Positions 59,275 to 64,000 of a stretch of 64,000 nucleotides of DNA are shown piece after piece. Where the stretch lies: contig BRKX01000011.1 in assembly GCA_026008535.1 (NCBI GenBank), positions 45,988,183 through 46,052,182 on the forward strand. Reading direction: 5' to 3'. Position numbers and translations under genes: made by a program. This stretch comes from Perilla frutescens (taxonomy: Eukaryota; Streptophyta; Magnoliopsida; Lamiales; Lamiaceae). The notes under the pieces are model-generated. The model made no database searches and was not told the DNA's origin. It was given only the letters and a program-made list of their open reading frames with translations. Within the stretch, counting starts at the first letter, position 1. Each line of letters begins with the position of its first letter.

Positions 59275-60393
59275 ACAACATGTGTTGCTCAATGATAAAG
59301 AAATGATAAAATTTCAAAGTTTGGTTAATAGTTTGTTGTGATATATTGTGTTCAAGGTTTCATGTTCAATATATTTTTCAAAATGTTATACATTGTTTAC
59401 AATTTTTTAAGAAAAATATAATTTGATTGACAGTTGTAATTCTTGATTCAATGACTAACTAATTTAATTACTAGTAGAATATATATCATTCCTTCCACCC
59501 GAGGATTTAATCATCTCATTCAACCAAAACACATACATCATTCTATAAAAAAATCCTAATGTATAACACTTGTACATATAACTACGCATTATATTATTGT
59601 TCTATATTATGTTTAGCTAAATAGTTTGGGAATTTATGTTAAATAATTAGTAATTCAATCTAAGTGGAAAATATTCAATTATTCTATTTAAACTCTTTTA
59701 TCAGTAATTGGACTATGTTCATTCTCAGTCACATGATTATGGGTAGTCAACATAATCCATATTCCAAAAAAGTGTGCAATATTCCCCCCCTCCCACATAT
59801 TTAATTAACTATTCTTAATTAACTGAATAATCTAATATAAAATATGTTATATATAATTATCAAACCAACCAATATTCTAAATTTCTTAAATTATAAATTA
59901 ATAAGTTAGAAAAATATAACATTTGAACCAAAATTTAAAATTTATTTTTCCAATCAATCATTTATTATTGTAATATTTTAAAAGCAATGTATAAATTTTA
60001 AATTCATTTAAAGTTGGTGATTTTTTTTTACAATTAACCATATTTTTAAAACTTTGTCTAGCAACTTTCAAAATAGAGATCCCAAATTTTTCTATATTAA
60101 TCAATTCTTATATTTATCTTTGTCATTGACTTTTTTTCGGCGTTCTTCACATTAATAGATATATTTTCTTATAGTTCAGCATATATCATCTACATGTCCT
60201 ATTGATACATTCAACACAATAAATAAAGAAGTTGAAATTTAGTTTCAATAAATTTAATTGAAATTACTTTTAATCATATGAATGAGAATGGACACATAAT
60301 TTCAAGAAATAAATAAAACTTAGCATTTTGGTTGTATAGATTATGGAACCATTTTTTTTTCAATTTTCTTTCATACCATATAACATGATTCAG

Positions 60394-60428
<35 letters not shown>

Positions 60429-60600
60429 TCACACTATAGTTACCACAACTAAAATTGCATGTTTTTTTATTAAAAACTACTTAAATAGCTTATATTAAAT
60501 GAATCAAATCACTGATTGAATATCATTCCAATCGATCCATGTAGGTAGCAACAAATTAAATATTATATATAATATTTTTATTGATTTTTATATATATTTA
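58311..60600. other. AT-rich repeat-poor spacer with microsatellites
   Basis: No gene recognised. A (TTA)n run of about 23 units lies at 59204-59272, a (CA)n run at 60395-60423, and a (TA)n(TGTA)n at 58387-58415. Confidence 0.5.
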
Positions 60601-60739
60601 TTTAGTTTTGGAATCTTATGAAATCCAAAATTAGATAAAAATATTTAAATAATAAAGATATTATTATATGATAAATATCAAGAGTCTTTGACAATAAGTA
60701 AATATCTTTCAAAAAGATATATATCAATTTCCACCAGCT

Positions 60740-61240
60740 AATGAGATAGTGCCACATCAGCCTTAGATCTTTCTCCATATAACTATAAATAGGGGTCTCC
60801 ATATCAGTTGAAAATCACACCAGAAGTCATTTGAAGAGTTCAAGAATTTGAGAAGAAATTCCATAAGTGAAATTCTCTCAAATATTCAAGGCGTTCTTCA
60901 CCAAATTCATCCCGAAGATGGTGTCTGATCCATAACCAAGACAGTCAAAGGCGTTCTTCATCAAATTCATTCCGAAATTGGTGTTTGATCCGGAAAAAGG
61001 CGTTGGCCCTCCGAATTAACGTTATCAAATCCAAGCAACAAGTCAAAGAAGATCGATGATACAAATCTTTCCTGAAATCTTCGAAGACCGTTTGAAGATC
61101 AAGTTTAGAATAGAAGAATCAAGGAAAAAATAGAGATAGGATCCGTGAAATTACATTTTATTCCGAAAATTATCTGAATTGTACACGTTTTGTGTTTTAC
61201 CAAATTAAATATAAAATTTGTGTTACAATTCTCTTATCTT
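60740..61240 (+). promoter_or_regulatory. Promoter/leader-like block of an unidentified retroelement
   Basis: CCACATCAGCC followed by the TATA box CTATAAATAGGGG and a leader-like region. Two similar 42-44-bp units lie at 60890 and 60950 (AGGCGTTCTTCACCAAATTC / AGGCGTTCTTCATCAAATTC). It ends with TTGTGTTACAATTCTC. The layout suits the U3-R-U5 part of an LTR or the promoter of an integrated pararetrovirus; no coding sequence of either kind is present, so the origin is open. Confidence 0.35.
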
Positions 61241-62469
61241 TTTTTTCCACATTAATGATTGATAAAGATGTAATTCTTGAATATTGACGGATAACTCTTT
61301 TAAGAATAATGAAGTTAGCTTATAGTCTTTCCATAAATTTAAGTTTTTATTTTTCAATCTCTTTATTTGAAATAATATGTATAAACTATGCAATAGTACA
61401 ATTTTATTGAAATTATATTTAAATTATAAAATATAATATATTATATGTGGAGAATTAATTATATATATATATATATTATGTTTTTTAATTTTTTTCTTAT
61501 TTGATATGACTAATATAATGCGGAAATAATTGGTGGAGAATTAATTAATGTGGATGAAGAATTGTAATAGTACAATACTATTGAAATAAATATAATATAT
61601 TACATGTGAATAATTAAATATAGAATGATTGATGGAGAAGAAATTCTTGATTTTTGATAAATAACTTCTCAAGTATTATCGACTTAGTTTATAATCTTTT
61701 TATAAATTCAACCTTTTATTTTTCAATCTCTTCATTTAAATGTAATTTATATAGACGATGTAATTGATGGAAAATTAATTCTTGTGTGTGAATGAAAAAT
61801 TATAATACTACAATTCTATTGAATTAATTATCTAATATATTATATTATTGTGGGATTATACTTTTTATTTTCTTTCTTGTTTGTTGTGGTTGATATGATA
61901 AATATAGTATATTACTATTTTACCCATAAATTAACGAGTACAATACTATTGAAATAAATATAATAGATTATAATAGATTATATTGAATAGTTAATTATAT
62001 AATATAGTATATTACTATTTTACCCTTAAATTAAGTGCATATTATCAATATAATAGACAAATCATATTCTGTAAGAAATTAAATAAATATAATATATTAT
62101 AATTACAACTAATTAATTTTAATATTTTATATTAGGGATAATTTTATATAGTAGAGTTCAATTATAACAAAACTATTGAAATAAATATAATATGTTATAT
62201 TACAAAAAAAATATTATTTATAATATTTTACATTAGGGATAATTTTATGTAGTAGAGTTCAATTATTAGGGATAATTTTATGTAGTAGAGTTCAATTAGA
62301 ACAAAACTATTGAAATAAATATAATATATTATATTTACAAAAAAATTGTAATATATTATATTACTTTTTACCCTTAAATTAAGTGCAAATTGTGTACATA
62401 ATAGGAAAATCATATTTTGTAAGAAACATCCACACTTTTTATATAGGTATAGATATAGATATAGATAGA
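61241..62469 (-). mobile_element. Helitron 5' end (antisense) with tandem repeats
   Basis: The minus strand starts at 62469 with TCTATCTATATCTATATCTA then CCTATATAAAAAGTGTGG, the typical Helitron 5' terminus, preceded by A. Downstream (leftward) are AT-rich sequences with repeated TTAGGGATAATTTTATGTAG (62115-62290, three copies) and TATTGAAATAAATATAAT units. No matching 3' hairpin-CTAG end was found to the left, so the left limit is arbitrary. Confidence 0.45.
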
Positions 62470-62576
62470 TTGTACTTTATAATGTTTATTTAGTTATTTT
62501 ATATTGTATTATGTATTATTTTGTCAAATGTATTGTCTCATATAATATTTATATAATGTATTATTCATACTGTTTA

Positions 62577-63557
62577 GTGTGCATTTTTTTGGCGTGGTGA
62601 AATTAATTTAATATGTGCTGTAGATTGTTTAGTATTTTAGTTCGAAAACGGCGAGAATCTCTGGCTTGACGGTACGATCAGGGAACTCGGGTGTTCATAA
62701 CTGTTTAACGTGCATTTTTCCGGCATGGGTAGATTAATTTACTCTGTGTTGGAAGCGTAGTTTGTTTATCGTAGTTAAGAGTTTGTCTTTTTTTCCTTTT
62801 TCGTTTGTAATCATGACTTTTTTAAGTTCAATTAGAGTCATAGTGAAGGAAGCGATGGTTCATAACGGATGTAGCTAGCTGAAGGGATTTCTTTTGTTCT
62901 TATTTGAGAGGTCCTCTCCTCATTGTATTTGTTTCCCTTGACCCACTTTCTGCAGAATGAGATGGATAACTTGCAACAAAATAAGACTAGCGAGAAAATG
63001 CTGAAGAACACAAGGGTATGCTATTGATTTTATCATTTTTTTTATTCATGCAAGTTTCTGATGCTTAATGTATCTTGTATGATTTCAATGATTTTTCACG
63101 AGAGAGACAAAGAGAACTCCACAAAAAGATCATAGAACTTGAGGCAGAGCTTGATCAGAAACAAGCTTTAGAGTTGAAGATCGATCATAGAACTTGAGGC
63201 AAAGCTTGATCAGAACCAAGCATTAGAGTTGCAGATTGAGCACATAAAGGGAGATATTGAGATTATGAAACATATGGCTGATGAAGGAGAAATGGAAGAA
63301 AAGAAGAGGTTGGAGTCAATTGAAGAGGAGCTTAGGTTTATAACAAAGAATCACTTGATGATATGGAATTGCTAATTTCAGCTCTTATTTATAAGGAGAG
63401 AATGGCCAATGATATATGAGGATCAAGAAGCTCGCAGATAGCTGTTTACTGTGAGTGTTTGACTCCGTTTGTTTGTAAAACACATAGCCTCTCTCTCTCT
63501 CTGTTACTAACCACCCACCAAATAATGTGGTTCTCTAACTACTTTTGCCATAGCGTA
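62577..63557 (+). pseudogene. Truncated FDM/IDN2-like duplicate (leader and coiled-coil exons)
   Basis: Collinear with the intact gene: 62577-62820 matches its leader (46690-46950), and the segment from about 62940 matches 49040-49615, introns included. The exon-4 equivalent is 62956-63015 (NEMDNLQQN) and the exon-5 equivalent runs from about 63103 to 63450. The zf-XS, XS and first coiled-coil exons are missing. Exon 5 holds a 55-bp tandem duplication (63128/63183; GATCATAGAACTTGAGGC) that shifts the frame, and later stops (e.g. GATATATGAGG). Retained introns show a DNA-level copy, not a retrocopy. Homology stops at 63557, where an LTR begins; the XH exons, if once present, lie outside or are lost. 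Confidence 0.88.
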
Positions 63558-63559
63558 AG

Positions 63560-64000
63560 TGACGAGTGCTTGAATTATACTCATTTGTACTCAATTGCAC
63601 TCGCTTTTGAGTACTTTTGCTCTATGTTTATGTATATATGTTTGTTAATATTGTATATTTTGTCGTTAATCTTTAATGTTGTTTAAGTGGCCAATACAGG
63701 TTATTTTTAGGTTAATATTGTACAAAACAAAGTCGAATTGGGATTTCGATCATCAAAGGCTGCACAAGACTTGAAAAGATGAAGAAAACCAAGTGTTGGG
63801 CTCAGACACGGCCACGGGGCGCGACCGTGGGTCGTATTGCAGAGCCCCTTCAGAGGCTGGAAAACGTGAAGCCCTGGCACGACCGGCCCGAGGCCGTGTT
63901 GCAGAGGCCTCCGGGCATAGGTGCAGGGCAGGCCGCGCCCCAGGGCCTCTGCAACACGGGCTCCGGGCGCGGCCAGTAATACCCGCTTTTCAGCACTTCA
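63560..64000 (+). mobile_element. Start of an LTR (probably Athila/Tat-type), runs off the window
   Basis: Begins TGACGAGTGCTTGAATTATA exactly where similarity to the FDM/IDN2-like gene ends (TAGCGTAAG|TGACGAG against TAGCATAACGTATGAGG in the intact gene). From 63800 the sequence turns GC-rich with GCGACCGTGGGTCG and CACGACCGGCCCG, as in some Athila-type LTRs. The open frame at 63779-63979 is a compositional effect of the GC-rich part. The other end is outside the window. Confidence 0.6.

Overview
The window reads as plant nuclear DNA from a eudicot: AT-rich sequence, intron-containing genes, and a dense, nested transposon load (Ty1-copia, Ty3-gypsy, hAT, Helitron, MITEs and long-inverted-repeat elements). 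The species cannot be named from the sequence. Coordinates and exon joins below were worked out by reading splice sites and checking that the reading frame closes.

Five genes look intact. Four form an island at 12.6-26.0 kb: an APK1/NAK-type receptor-like cytoplasmic kinase (RLCK-VII) on the + strand (6 exons, 407 aa); a Golgi-type GDP-fucose O-fucosyltransferase-family protein on the - strand (10 exons, 561 aa); an intronless TSP9-like thylakoid phosphoprotein (-, 103 aa); and a second RLCK-VII kinase of the PBL19/PCRK type (-, 3 exons, 428 aa), whose first intron appears to need a GC donor. The fifth gene, at 47.3-51.1 kb (+), encodes a zf-XS/XS/coiled-coil/XH protein of the FDM/IDN2 family (RNA-directed DNA methylation; 755 aa). 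A broken partial copy of it lies downstream: its 5' flank at about 52.9 kb, its leader and coiled-coil exons at 62.6-63.6 kb. About 9.5 kb of unrelated repeats separate the two parts.

The rest is mobile-element territory. 1-12 kb: an LTR-like block, an antisense copia remnant, an hAT element with a broken transposase, two inverted-repeat elements, a LINE RNase H scrap and a small MITE. 26-39 kb: a non-autonomous hAT with a perfect 8-bp target duplication, Stowaway-like MITEs, and a Helitron (32.5-35.9 kb) that carries an RPA-like OB-fold pseudogene and a nested inverted-repeat element. 38.8-45.6 kb: a chromodomain-type Ty3-gypsy element whose reverse transcriptase is split next to the catalytic motif by a 1.6-kb TG...CA element with a 5-bp target duplication, best read as a solo LTR. 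51-64 kb: another non-autonomous hAT with a perfect 8-bp target duplication, a foldback element, the 3' end of a SIRE-like copia element with env-like remnants, degenerate coding sequence, a Helitron 5' end and, at the right edge, the start of a further LTR inserted into the FDM pseudogene.

No CRISPR array, prokaryotic operon or wholly new system was found. The most informative structures are the layered insertion histories, the split FDM duplicate, and the decayed RPA-like gene inside the Helitron.
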